From Ursus arctos (taxonomy: Eukaryota; Chordata; Mammalia; Carnivora; Ursidae): a DNA stretch of 64,000 bases. Below are positions 45,780 through 56,335 of this stretch, in pieces. The DNA lies in contig NW_026622997.1 of assembly GCF_023065955.2 (NCBI RefSeq), positions 15,542,001 through 15,606,000 on the forward strand. The letters are read 5' to 3'. The first letter of the stretch is position 1. The number at the start of each line of letters is the position of its first letter. The notes beneath the pieces are model-generated. The model was not told where the DNA came from. It did not search any database and saw only the letters and a program-made list of their open reading frames with translations. The position numbers and the translations under genes were made by a program.

Positions 45780-46752
45780 TGTATGATGTGTTTGTGTAAG
45801 CGTATGTAAGTGGGATGTGGTGTGTGTATGTACGGTGTCTATGTGGTTGTGTGTGTGTATGTGGGATGTGGTGTGCATGTGTGATGTGTTTTGTGTGGTG
45901 TATGTATGTATGGTGTGTATGTGGTTGTGTGCGTGATGTGTTTGTGTATATGGTGTGTGTATATATGCGGGATGTGGTGTGTGTGTGTGGTGTGTGTGTG
46001 GTTGTGTGTGTGTGGTGTGTGTGTGGTTGTGTGTGTGTGATGTGTTTGGGTGTATGGTGTGTGTATATATGCGGGATGTGGTGTGTGTGGTGTGTGTGGT
46101 TGTGTGTGTGTGGTGTGTGTGTGGTTGTGTGTGTGTGATGTGTTTGGGTGTATGGTGTGTGTATATATGCGGGATGTGGTGTGTGTTTATGGTGTGTATG
46201 TGGTTGTGTGTGTGTGATGTGTTTGGGTGTATGGTGTGTGTATATATGCAGGATGTGGTGTGTGTGTGTGGTATGTATGTGGTGTGTGTGTGTGGTGTGT
46301 GTGTGGTTTTGTGTGTGATGTGTTTGGGTGTATGGTGTGTGTATATATGTGGGATGTGGTGTGTGTGTGTGGTGTGTGTGTGGTTGTGTGTGTGTGATGT
46401 GTTTGTGTGTATGGTGTGTGTATATATGCAGGATGTGGTGTGTGTGTGGTGTGTGTGTGGTTGTGTGTGTGATGTGTTTGGGTGTATGGTGTGTGTATAT
46501 ATGTGGGATGTGGTGTGTGTATGTGGTGTGTGTGTGGTTGTGTGTGTGTGATGTGTTTGTGTGTATGGTGTGTGTATATATGTGGGATGTGGTGTGTGTG
46601 TGTGTGGTGTGTGTGTGGTTGTGTGTGTGATGTGTTTGGGTGTATGGTGTGTGTATATATGTGGGATATGGTGTGTGTGTGGTATGTGTGTGGTTGTGTG
46701 TGCATGATGTGTTTGTGTGTGTGCACGTGGGAGGTGGTGTGTGTGATGCGTG
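45780..46752. repeat. TG-rich minisatellite, ~75-104 bp units
   Basis: A tandem array built of TGTGTG runs with the recurring anchor TATATATGNGGGATGTGGTG preceded by GATGTGTTTGGGTGTATGGT. Anchor GGGATG (or AGGATG) sites fall at about 45812, 45863, 45969, 46073, 46171, 46250, 46351, 46430, 46505, 46584 and 46673, so units are about 51-106 bp, several of them near 79. At least 10 copies, more diverged at the left. The lack of stops in the CA-rich strand creates overlapping minus-strand frames of 418 and 394 codons (His/Thr-rich) and a Cys/Val-rich plus frame of 198 codons; none is a credible protein. Confidence 0.95.
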
Positions 46753-49700
46753 CGTGTGCTCACACATAATGGCACGTGTTGCGTCCCGGGAGCGTGGCTG
46801 AGCAGCCTGACCACCTGCGCTGCACTGGCCCCTGCGGCGGGGCTGCCACAATACAGGCACCCCCGTGCCCGTGTTCCCTTTGCCCGGGCTTGAGAAACCA
46901 CGCAGAGCACGGAGCTCCTGTGTCAGCAGGGCTCACGGAGTTCCTTCTCACACACCGCAGAGGGCCGAACAGTGCCCTTAAGCCAACAGGGTGCATGGCC
47001 CTGATCTTCCTGCTGTCATTTGCCATTTCTGCAAATTAAACATTTAAACAACAGGAATGAACTTTCAGTCTCCATCTTCATTTATTATAGCTCAACTCCT
47101 ACCAATTCTGTCCACTTTCATGGATTCATCCTGTCCATTCACTTCTTTCCATTTTAATGGACATGTAGCTTCCAGGACGACCGATGCCCGTAACCAGATC
47201 TTTGGAAACAGAAGGCACGGCTGCGATTTCTCAGAACGATGATAGAAAACAGGGGCCAGGGTCTAGCCCCAGGCTCGCCCGGGGCAGGAGGGGGCACACA
47301 CAGAGGCAGGGCTGCTGACAGCCGAGGTTTCAGGAGGAAAACCAGAAACCCTATGAGACGGCTCTCTTCCATGTCCAAGGGCATCTCGAGTGATGGAAGA
47401 CTCACAGATGATGTCAGGGGCCCACCTTCGGCAGTCAGGTGTCCCCCAAGACGAGGGCAAAATTGCAACAAGAAGAACAATGTATAAAAGGCCAGGCAAG
47501 GTGAGCTTGGTATCCTGGGTCCCAGTCACCAGCCTAATTCACCTGGTGAGAGGTGGGACTAGACAGATGGCCAAGCAGAAGCTAGAACAGATGTCAAAGT
47601 GTCAAAGTCACACAGATGTGACTCCATGTGTAACCTCGCGGTAGAATCATAGCCCGTAGACCAGGATTTCCAGAATGCTTGTCCTTCTAGTCCCAGCTTG
47701 ATGCTCAGCTGGGGAAGTTACGCCACCTCCCTTGGGCCTCAGAATCCTCAACTTTAAGATGAAGCTGGTAAAAGTGCTCAGCTCGAGGCCTGCGTGAAGA
47801 GGAAAGGAGAGACCAGATCGTAAATACCTGGGAGGGCGGCTAGCACTGTGGACGCGCGATCTCATCCGTGCTTCCCCATCCCAGGCCACATTTGCAGTAA
47901 GGGCTTTAATGCTGTAACAGGAATCAGGGTTGTCGTTCACTCACCAAACCTTGAATGACACACTAGATTTGTAGGTCGGGGGTTTGTAGTTGCTTAGACA
48001 ATTCCAAGTTGGTCTGGGAACCAGCATGAGCTGAGCCTGCTGGTGTGGGCATCAGTGGGGCCCGGGTTTGGGGAGGGGAAGGCAGTAACGGGTATAGGAT
48101 TGGGGTCTCATAGACTTTCCCCCAAAATTGGTGAAGTAAAACTGGGAATAGGGCAGCACAAAATATAGGAATTGTGAAAATGGTCAGCCCAGAATAATGT
48201 GAGAGACCCTCGACCACACCATCTCCGAATACTCCTTGCCAGCCCATGGCTCTGGTTACTCCTGCCTGGGATTCTATCTGCTGCGTTTCCTAATTAGGCG
48301 ACCAAGAATGGAGCCTCCTCTCGGGATGATGACTATGAAAATGCATCTTTTAGCAGGAAGCAGAGATTCAGGGGTGCTGGCGTGGGTAGAAGGCTTCCCT
48401 CGGTTCTATCCCTTTATCGCCATGTTGGGACGGCCCATGAAACAAACAGGTTTCCAGCTTATAAATAAAATCCCTTGAATTTCCGTGTTTATGATAGAGC
48501 TCTTTATCACTTGGTCAGTGTCGCACATGTGGTCTAGCAAACCTTCCCCTAATACCTCCTCATAATTATAAGCGCGGACAACAGATCCTTCTAGTAACAC
48601 CACCACGTTTAGCTTTCCCCCGTTCTGCCGCTGTCCTTATTTGAACTCAGAAGCAGCAGGGGGAAACGCCAAACTTACCCCCCACCAGAGCCAATCTTGG
48701 CACATCATTAGAATCCGAGAGGCCTCTTTGGGCTGGTCTAATGAAAGGTGATAGACATAGGCCTGGCCTTACCAAACCACAGGGTAGAAAATTTGGTTAG
48801 GGTTGTAAAGCAAAAAGGACAAGAATGTGAGGGAAGGGGTCCAGCAGGGAAAAGAGAAGAGCCATGCCCTTGGAGAAACTATTTACCCCCAGGTGGTCAG
48901 TGTTGGGCCAGTTCGTTAGCACCCCCTGTTAGGCCAAAAAATTCCACATCTGATGGAATGATGTTGCAAGACCCCTTGCTGAAAAATTACCAGAAAAGGA
49001 CACAGCTCAGGGAGCTGAGTGGAAGTCAAGATGTGCAGACAGAGACGAGGCTGGCCGGCCCTTGAGGACATTCTAATATCTGTACATGGTGGGGGAAGGC
49101 TGTGGAATATGCTACTTTCTTATAGAAAAGGGCAGACACCCGAATTGACTGAAGCCTTGCAGTGGGGCCCCTGCTCTGCCTGTCCCTTCCAAATCTCCAC
49201 CAGCTGCCTTCACCCCAGAAGGGCCATCATACTGGACTGCATCCAGTGACTCCATCCCTTGGAAACAGGCTCCCTTGAAAAAGTTCTACCTTCCTCCAAG
49301 ATTCTGAGCCCTACCGTAATCCATTCCAGATTCAACGATTGCAAAAAAGAAAAGGCTCAAAGACAAGGTGCCCAAGCGCTCTTGCCCATGTGGGGGCCTA
49401 TCCACAGCACAGGTTTAAGCTTGAGGAGCAAATGGTTTGTGAGAAGAAAGTCATCCCAGAGAGAGGCACACAGACTTGGGCCGCAGAATGGGCTCTTCCA
49501 TCATTTTTGGAGGGGTGGGAAGACAGGAGGCTCCATCAGCCCTTCAGAGAATTGAAAAGAAAATGAACCCTAAGAAGTAGCCCAGGCATGGGGGGTGGCA
49601 GCTGTAGGGACACAGGACGTTAACCTTAGCTCGGCAGAGTCCACTCACTGAGCTGGCGGCCACAGGGGCCATGGGATGAAGTGGCAGCCCTCGGCGGGGA

Positions 49701-51180
49701 GCGCTAAGGGCCATCCCAGCGGGGACCGGAATCTTCGCCGCCAGCATCAGTCACCTGGGCACCCAGCCAAGCAGCCTCTAGTGGCTGTGTCAGGGCCACA
49801 ATTCAGATCTGCAGCGCGGTCTGGGGAGCCAAGAGGGTTTCTTAGGAGCGTCTGTATGAAACTCCCTGGGAATTTCCAGAGTGCGCTGGGAGGGAGCGGA
49901 GATGTCCTGAGGCTGTGTAGTCTGCAATTTGTGGTCAAGTCAAAGAGGACAGTGTTTGCCATTACCGGTGCGTTAGCGTAAAGCGTGCCCCATGTACATC
50001 CCGTGAGCACCAAATGGTGAGACGCTGCTGTAAATGATGCCGATACATTAGTCTCCTCATTTGCAGGCACAGGATGGGAAGGGACATTATTCTCCTGACT
50101 TTACTGTACATGGTGTTTGGTTTGCTTTGGTTCGGTTTGGTTGTAATCCCCAGCCCAAGATAGGGTTTGTGTTGGTCCCACGTTCCTTTCTCCGTCAGTT
50201 CTCTTTGTGATTGATCAGCAGGATGGAAAGTCGGCTGGAGGCAGGGTTACAGGACACCCTCAAAGAGTCCACTCTTGAGAACTCCATTCTCCCCCAGCCT
50301 GGCCCCCTCTGATTTATACTTCACCGGGCTGCAGATTCCCGACCTCACAGTGTAACGCTCTAATCAGATAAACTGACCACAAAACCTTCTTTATTCTCAC
50401 GACCACTGCTCCCTTCGAGCCCAGCTGTATTTGAGCTACTTCGGGGTAGGGGCCAGCCTTCAGGAGTGACATACAGACTGGCAGGCTGTCATGGTAAATG
50501 CAGGCTGCCAACCCTCTCCAGTTACTAGGAATGATTATGGGTACAGCATGCTTTGAATGTTGGAAAAAGGGAGACTTAAAATGTATTTGGCTCAGGCAAT
50601 TCATTTTAAGGGATTTGGTTCCAAATTTCCTGCAATCATAATCATGGCCCATTTTCACAGTCACTAGACTCTCAAATCCTGTGTATACAAAATAAAGAAC
50701 CATAAAAAGGGGAAACTTGAACAATTGTAAGTTACAGTGGTGGTACAAATGTGATTTGGGACAGCGTGAAACCGTATCAGAAGCTAACTGCAGCATAGAG
50801 ACTGCTTTTCTATGTGTCTAGATATGACAGAGATTAGATACAGCATTGTTCAGAAATCATACACTTGCAGATCCCTTCTCTTTTTACGGGATTAAAGAGA
50901 ATATAACCTGCTCTGCTACATTCAAAGCGGGGGGGGGGGGGGCGGTGGAGGGGGGAGAGATTTTCTGATCTTTTGTTTGCACATCCAGTCCCAGGGCAGC
51001 GTTGCATAGCAAAATAAGCTTCCTTGTTTTTTAGAATGTGTTTGCAGAATGTCCTGTAATAAAGCTTCCTTATGTATGCTAGCGTACTGGTTCTAAAGGC
51101 TTCTCCCGTTTTTTTGTTTTTTTGTTTTTTGTTTGTTTTTGCCAAGTTTACCTCCTGCAAGGGACAGTGAAAAATTAGGG
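46753..51180. other. Largest repeat-poor block, no gene recognised
   Basis: Over 4 kb with no SINE, L1 or LTR that I can name. 46780-46930 is a small G+C- and CpG-richer patch next to the minisatellite. Long frames occur at 50314-50796 (minus, 160 codons) and 49676-49981 (plus), without domains or splice context. A poly-G tract lies at 50929-50942 and a T/TTTTG tract at 51110-51140. 48745-49260 may be an old unrecognised LTR. Confidence 0.45.
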
Positions 51181-51185
51181 GCTGG

Positions 51186-51199
51186 CTCCTCCTGGTGGC
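51186..51199 (-). promoter_or_regulatory. CTCF-like motif
   Basis: CTCCTCCTGGTGGC on the plus strand is GCCACCAGGAGGAG on the minus strand, close to the CTCF core CCASYAGRKGGCRS but lacking its GGC. Motif match by eye only. Confidence 0.35.
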
Positions 51200-51248
51200 T
51201 TTGTTGGAAAACTACACCCGCTTGCCTGAGGCCCTCGGTCAACAGATG

Positions 51249-51265
51249 GAGCGCCCTCTAGTGCA
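51249..51265 (-). promoter_or_regulatory. Strong CTCF-like motif
   Basis: GAGCGCCCTCTAGTGCA on the plus strand reads TGCACTAGAGGGCGCTC on the minus strand, matching the CTCF core at nearly every position. It lies about 50 bp from a weaker match in the same orientation, at the edge of the repeat-poor block. Confidence 0.55.
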
Positions 51266-51339
51266 CAGAAACGCAAAACTACAGAAAAAGGCGATCAATT
51301 ATGCTCTTCCTACAAGCCAGGCGTTATGCTAAGGGCTGT

Positions 51340-51755
51340 GTATTGTTGCCTTGGTTGTCGATTGCTGTGGCTTAAAACACGAATCGTTTATCATCTCTCG
51401 TGGGTTTCTGTGAGCCAGGAAGCAGGAACAGCTCAGCTGGATGGTTCTGAGTGAGGTTGCAGTCAGATGGCGGAGGCATCGCAGAGCCTCATTCGCTTAC
51501 GTGTCTGGTGGCTGAGCTGGTCATTCTGGAAGAGCTGGGGTAAGAACGCCTCGCACGTCTCCCTGTCTCTGCGTAGCCCCTCTGGGGTATTCTCCAGCAT
51601 GGCCAGACCAGTTTCAGGCTGGCTCGGGGCTTCCAAGGTGGTGTCCCCCAAAGGAGAGCCGGGAGGAAGCTGTATTGCTTTCTCTGACCGGGCCTCAGAA
51701 GTCATGCAGCGTCACTTACGCTGTGTTCCGTTGGAAGAGGCAGCTACCCTTGCAC
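51340..51755 (-). mobile_element. MLT1-type LTR
   Basis: Reverse complement of an ERVL/MaLR LTR: GATTGCTGTGGCTTAAAACA, CAGGAACAGCTCAGCTGGAT, GGTTGCAGTCAGATGGCGGA, GGGCCTCAGAAGTCATGCAG and CGTCACTTACGCTGTGTTCC. The 140-codon frame crossing it is chance. Confidence 0.75.
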
Positions 51756-51769
51756 CAATAGAGCATCTC

Positions 51770-52110
51770 TATGATTCCATTTTATCTCCACTATGGCTTG
51801 TTTTTCCGTATCTCCTTTATGGCTTTCTAATGATTGCCCTAGGTTTGATAATACGTGTATATCTTTCATTAGTCACATTCTACCTTTAAATAAGACAGCA
51901 CTTCCGGAGCAGCTTAAGGGTCTCACAACTTACAACTTCTACTCCCAAGTCCCTTTCCCCATCCTTTGTGCTATCGTTTTCTTAAATTTTGATGTAAATA
52001 GTCTCTAAGCCCACACCTGATAACTTTTTTTGTTTTAATCATTGAATGATCTTTTAGAACAATTATCAATTTTAAAATGTTCTTTATATTTACTTTCTTT
52101 ATTTCCTCCC
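51770..52110 (-). mobile_element. L1M/HAL1 fragment, left part
   Basis: Reverse-complement L1M sequence downstream of ORF1: CACATTCTACCTTTAAATAA, CCCATCCTTTGTGCTATCGT, CATTGAATGATCTTTTAGAA and TTCTTTATATTTACTTTCTT. The same element appears to resume at 53156, after a microsatellite, a Tigger MITE and an LTR. Confidence 0.7.
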
Positions 52111-52164
52111 GGAAAACAAAACCATTACGATAGCTACATCTGTATCATCTATGTTGGGTATGTA

Positions 52165-52243
52165 TATGAATACACACACGCACACACAGACACATGCATG
52201 TGTGTGTGTGTGTGTGCGTGTGCGTGTGCGTGTGTGTATGCAC
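52165..52243. repeat. CA run facing a TG run (inverted microsatellite)
   Basis: A CA-rich run (ACACACACGCACACACAGAC) is followed at once by ATGCATG and a TG/CG-rich run, so the two halves are self-complementary and can fold into a hairpin. Confidence 0.9.
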
Positions 52244-52251
52244 ATATACAG

Positions 52252-52702
52252 TCCCCAACTATGATAGTTTGACTTAGGACTTTTCAACTTTATGATGGTG
52301 TGAAAGTGATACGCATTCAATAGAAGCCATACTTAGAATTTTGAACTTTGACCTTTTCCTAGGTTAGCAACGGGCAGTGTGATCTTCTCCCGTGATGCTG
52401 GGCAGTGGCCGCAGCTCCCAGGCTGGATGACGAGGGTAACCAAGCAATACACTGACGACCATTCAGTACAGTGTTCAATCAATTACATGAGAGAGTCAGC
52501 ACTTTATTATCAAGTAGGCTTTGTGTTAGATGCTTCTGCCCACCTATAGGCTCATGTAAGTGTTCTGAGCATGTTTGAGGTAGGCTAGGCTGGACTATGA
52601 TGTTAGGGGGTTAGGCGCATTAAATACATTATCAATTTATGATACTTTCAATTTGTGATGGGTTTATTGGGACCTAACCCCATTGTAAGTCGCGGAGGAT
52701 CT
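52252..52702. mobile_element. Tigger-like Tc1/mariner MITE
   Basis: Starts ACAGTCCCCAACTATGATAG and ends near AAGTCGCGGAGGATCTG. Inside are GAAAGTGATACGCATTCAAT, TTATCAAGTAGGCTTTGTGT, TGAGGTAGGCTAGGCTGGAC and GATGGGTTTATTGGGACCTA. These match a well-known Tigger-type MITE from memory; the exact name is uncertain. Confidence 0.75.
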
Positions 52703-53155
52703 GGGGTGAGAGAAAGAGAGAGAGAAAGGAGGAGGATTTATTATGAGGAATTGGGTCACTTGGTTACAGATGCTGAGAAGTCCCATAATCTGCTGTCTGC
52801 AAGCTGGATACCCAGGAAAGCCCTTGGTGTAATTCCAGTCTGAATCTGAAGGCCAGAGAACCAGGGAGCCAGTGGCGCATGTCCCAGTTCAAGGGCAGGA
52901 GAAGACTAATGTCCCAGCTCAAGCATGCAGGCAGGAAGCAAAAGGGGAACACTTCTTCTTCCGTGGCCTTGTGTCCTATCCAGGCCCTCAACAGACTGAA
53001 TGCTGACCACCCACACTGGGGAAGACAGTCTACTGAACCCACTGATTCAAATGCTAATCTCATCCAGAAATACCCTCCACATACACGCCCAGAAATAATG
53101 CTGAATCTGGCACCCTTTGGCTCAGTCAGTTTAACACATGAAATTAACCATCACT
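52703..53155 (-). mobile_element. ERVL/MaLR-type LTR
   Basis: Reverse-complement LTR: GAATTGGGTCACTTGGTTAC, GATGCTGAGAAGTCCCATAA, ATCTGCTGTCTGCAAGCTGG, CCCTCAACAGACTGAATGCT, CAAATGCTAATCTCATCCAG and CATGAAATTAACCATCACTC. A common mammalian element; the subfamily name is not certain. Confidence 0.75.
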
Positions 53156-53570
53156 CCTTATTCTTCAGTATTTCTATAATCTTCATTTCTTTGTGTACAA
53201 CTATGTTTCCCGTATTATTGTCCTTCCGCTAACGTACGTCTTTAACTTTTCTTTTAGCACAGGTGTGCTGGCAATGAATTCTCTAAGCTTTTGTTGTTCA
53301 AAACAATATTTGGCTTCATTTTTGAAAGACACAGAATTCTGGGTTGATAGGTTATTTTTCTTCCGGTACTTTGAAGATGTCACTTCATTGTCTTCTGGGT
53401 TGTGTAGATTGTAATGAGAAATCTGTGTCATTTTATTTGGACTGGCTTCAAGATATTCTCTTTATCTTTGGTTTCCAGCAGCTTGAGTATTATTTATCTA
53501 GGTGGATTCTTTTTTCTCACACGTGCTGTGCGGGCTTCCCTGTACATTTTGGATATGAATATTGAAGTCT
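53156..53570 (-). mobile_element. L1M ORF1 fragment, right part
   Basis: Reverse-complement L1M ORF1: ATCTTCATTTCTTTGTGTAC, TTCTCTAAGCTTTTGTTGTT, CAGAATTCTGGGTTGATAGG, CACTTCATTGTCTTCTGGGT, AAGATATTCTCTTTATCTTT and CAGCAGCTTGAGTATTATTT, in the usual order. Confidence 0.85.
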
Positions 53571-53829
53571 TTCATTACTTTGTTATCCCTACAAATACTT
53601 TGCCTCCTCTGTTCTCCACCTTGTATGGCATCTGGTTTCTCGTCCCCTCATGCTTTGCCCCAGGGGTGACAGTTCTTGTATTCTTAGGAAGGCCTGTCTT
53701 TCTTTAAATGTCAGACTTCTTGGCTGTTCTGCAACCTTGCTTCTCTGATGGATTCGAAAAGAGTTGTAATCTTACAGATTATCTAGCATTTTCTTGCCTT
53801 TAGGGTAGAAGTTATGTTTTCCCTCCAGT

Positions 53830-54672
53830 TTTCTATATTTTAAGAATCAGTGGAACTTACCATCATTTTTAATTTTGCTATAATTTAAAATTTAGATAAA
53901 AGTTGGAAAAAATGACAAGAGAAACTCCCATATAAATTTACCCAGATTTGTAAATTATTTATATTTGCTTTCTAATCCTCTCTGTCTTTCTGCCTTTCTC
54001 TCCTTATAAATCTATATCTATCTACGTCCATATTTATGTATCTTGTAAATTATTTGAGAATTGGTTGGAGTCATTTTATCTTTTACCTTAAATATTTTAG
54101 CGATTGTTTTTGTGAGGACTTTTCCTCATAAACAATAGTATATTTATCAAAATCAGGAAGCTTAACATTAGGAGTGTACGTCAACATAGCCTATATCTAA
54201 ATTTTTCCAATCTTCTCAATAATCTTCTTTTTAGTTACTTACTGTTTGGTCCAGAATCTAATCACACACTTGGCTGTTATACACCACTTTAGTTTCCTTT
54301 AATCTGGAAAATTTACTCTGTCTTTCTGGACTTTGACGTATTTGAAGACTAAAGGCAAGTTTTTATATAGAGTCTCTTTCAAAGAGGTTTGTCTCATGAT
54401 TGGATCCAGGTTATGAGGCTTTGGCAGGAAGGTCACAGAAATGGTTTTGTGTTGTTCTCAGTGTGCTATGCCGGAAGGCACGTGATGATAGTTTGTCCTA
54501 ATATTGGTGACTTTAGCATAATCGCTTGGAGAAGGGGGTGTTTGCCAGGTTTCTCACTGTAAAGCTACTATTTTTCTGCTTTGTAACTAATAAATTATCT
54601 GTGGAAAGATATTTGGAGGGTACAAACAGATATATTATTCCTCATAATTTTTTTCACTTCCACTTTAAGCAT
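53830..54672 (-). mobile_element. L1M-type 3' UTR region
   Basis: GAATCAGTGGAACTTACCAT, GATAAAAGTTGGAAAAAATG, TTATCAAAATCAGGAAGCTT, TAGTTTCCTTTAATCTGGAA, GATTGGATCCAGGTTATGAG and GTTTGCCAGGTTTCTCACTG match a medium-age L1 3' UTR read backwards. About 60 bases of it continue at 55144-55205, beyond two inserted SINEs. Confidence 0.85.
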
Positions 54673-54683
54673 CCATTGTTGAT

Positions 54684-54887
54684 TTTTTTTTATTTTAGAG
54701 AGAGAGAGCTCATGCATTCATGAGCAGGGAGGAAGAGGGGTAGAGGAAGAGGGAGAGAGAAAATCTTAAGCAGGCTCCACACTCCGTGGGGAGCCCAATG
54801 CAGGGTTCAATCTCAGCACGCTGAGATCATGACCTGAGCCTAAATCAAGAGTCAGACAATCAGCTGACTGAACCACCCAGGGACCTA
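54684..54887 (-). mobile_element. SINEC, old subfamily, first of a tandem pair
   Basis: Diverged body (GGGAGCCCAATGCAGGGTTC, TCTCAGCACGCTGAGATCAT, GACTGAACCACCCAGGGACC). Its TSD CCATTGTTGAT is at 54673-54683 and 54888-54898. Confidence 0.93.
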
Positions 54888-54900
54888 CCATTGTTGATTT

Positions 54901-55143
54901 TCTTTTTTTTTCTTTTTTTTTTTTTTTAAAGATTTTATTTATTTATTCGACAGAGATAGAGACAGCCAGCGAGAGAGGGAACACAAGCAGGGGGAGTGGG
55001 AGAGGAAGAAGCAGGCTCCCAGCAGAAGAGCCTGACGTGGGGCTCGATCCCATAATGCCGGGATCACGCCCTGAGCCCATAATGCCGGGATCACGCCCTG
55101 AGCCGAAGGCAGACGCTTAACTGCTGTGCCACCCAGGTGCCCC
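54901..55143 (-). mobile_element. Young SINEC, second of a tandem pair
   Basis: Inserted at the right-hand TSD of the older SINE, giving a third copy of CCATTGTTGAT at 55144-55154. It carries an internal 27-bp tandem duplication. Confidence 0.96.
55049..55102. repeat. 27-bp perfect tandem duplication inside a SINE
   Basis: The segment starting CCCATAATGCCGGGATCACG occurs twice head to tail (55049-55075 and 55076-55102) without a mismatch. Other SINEs here have one copy, so it arose in this copy or its immediate source. Confidence 0.95.
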
Positions 55144-55603
55144 CCATTGTTGATCTTCTAAATCCATTCTATCTTCATTGACATTGTATTTTTAGGAAGT
55201 GAGTTCTTGGGGCACCTGGGGGTTCGGGGGGTATGTGCAAAAGTGTAGTCAGAGAGGGCACGATCACGGATGGAGGTCAATAGATATCTGTTCAGCCCAT
55301 GATCGTGGGCAGGGAAGGGGACTTGTGAGGTATGGTGTTCTAGACCTTCTATAGTTATCAGGGCTTTTCTGGTCTGGCAGTTGGAACGTTCCAGTCATTG
55401 CAAAATGTCTTCATCAATGCCTCAAGAAAGTGCTATAAGAAATAAACACAATGGGTTTCAGTTACAGCATGAATTAAGCAGTCTTGTCTATGTCTGGTTT
55501 TAACTGTTGGGCTCTATAGTTGAGCAAGAGGACTCTCTGACACTAGAAAATACGTATCTATGCCTGTGTATGTGCGAGCATAGACATGCATGTATATGTA
55601 CAT

Positions 55604-55692
55604 ATTTATCTATCAATTATATATCTATATAGTATTTCTATAATCTTCATTTCTTTGTGTAGAAATATCTATCAAATAATTGATAGATAAAT
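55604..55692. repeat. 17-bp inverted repeat around a 55-bp insert
   Basis: Arms ATTTATCTATCAATTAT (55604-55620) and ATAATTGATAGATAAAT (55676-55692) are perfect complements. The loop contains 31 bases identical to 53168-53198. Confidence 0.9.
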
Positions 55693-56089
55693 ACACACAT
55701 GCATATAGAGACAGACACATATATCAATAATTATTTTTATATCTACCTATTTATACTGGTATTTTCTATTGCAAGCAAACACTACGATGTACATTGCCAT
55801 TTGACCCATTTCCATATGGAACTCCTTCTCAATGGTGAGAAACCTGGCTCTCGCTCTTTAGAGATCATACCTATATTTCTATCTTTATATATAGATATCA
55901 TATGATACATAAATATTTTTATTAAGTCTAGAATACACAGAAAGACTTCTCAGAATTGCCAGCCCTTACCTCTGTAGAAAGCAATCCTACTTACTGGAGC
56001 TCAGCATCTCTGTATAGTATTTACGTAAAATTTACACATGTTAAAGTACATAAACCTTAATTGTTTGATTTAGTGAGCTTTAAAAATGT

Positions 56090-56335
56090 ACATACTTCTA
56101 ATATAACCCTAAAATTTAAACTTTTCTTTGAAGACCACCTAGGTTAGTCTCCACATGCAACTCAAACATTCTTCTATTACAAAACTTACTGCAATTCTTT
56201 CTCTGTAGATTATGTTCAGTAGATGATGAGCTCATTAAAGAAAGAGACCACGCCTCTTCATTTTTGAATACCCAGTTTCAAACAATGTCTAGCATATAAG
56301 TAAATAAGTAAAATGTCATTGCAACAAAGAGTCTG
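56090..56335 (+). mobile_element. L2-like 3' end
   Basis: GATGAGCTCATTAAAGAAAG, AGAGACCACGCCTCTTCATT and CAATGTCTAGCATATAAGTA recall the L2 terminus ('GTGAGCTCCTTGAGGGCAGGGAC...GCACAGTGCCTGGCACATAGTA'). Diverged. Confidence 0.6.

Noticed and set aside
45955..46551. Plus-strand Cys/Val-rich 198-codon frame
   Set aside because: Same minisatellite read on the other strand.
45604..46910. Overlapping minus-strand open frames of 418 and 394 codons, His/Thr-rich
   Set aside because: They are by-products of a stop-free CA-rich minisatellite with unit lengths that are not multiples of three; two frames are open at once and no domain or conserved start exists.
46780..46930. CpG island promoter
   Set aside because: The CpG-richer patch is only about 150 bp and has no associated exon or promoter motif.
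50314..50796. 160-codon minus-strand frame
   Set aside because: No recognised domain, no splice context and unremarkable composition; a frame of this length can occur by chance in 64 kb.
55208..55240. GGGGCACCTGGG as a further SINE head
   Set aside because: The sequence after it does not follow the SINE body; a short chance match.
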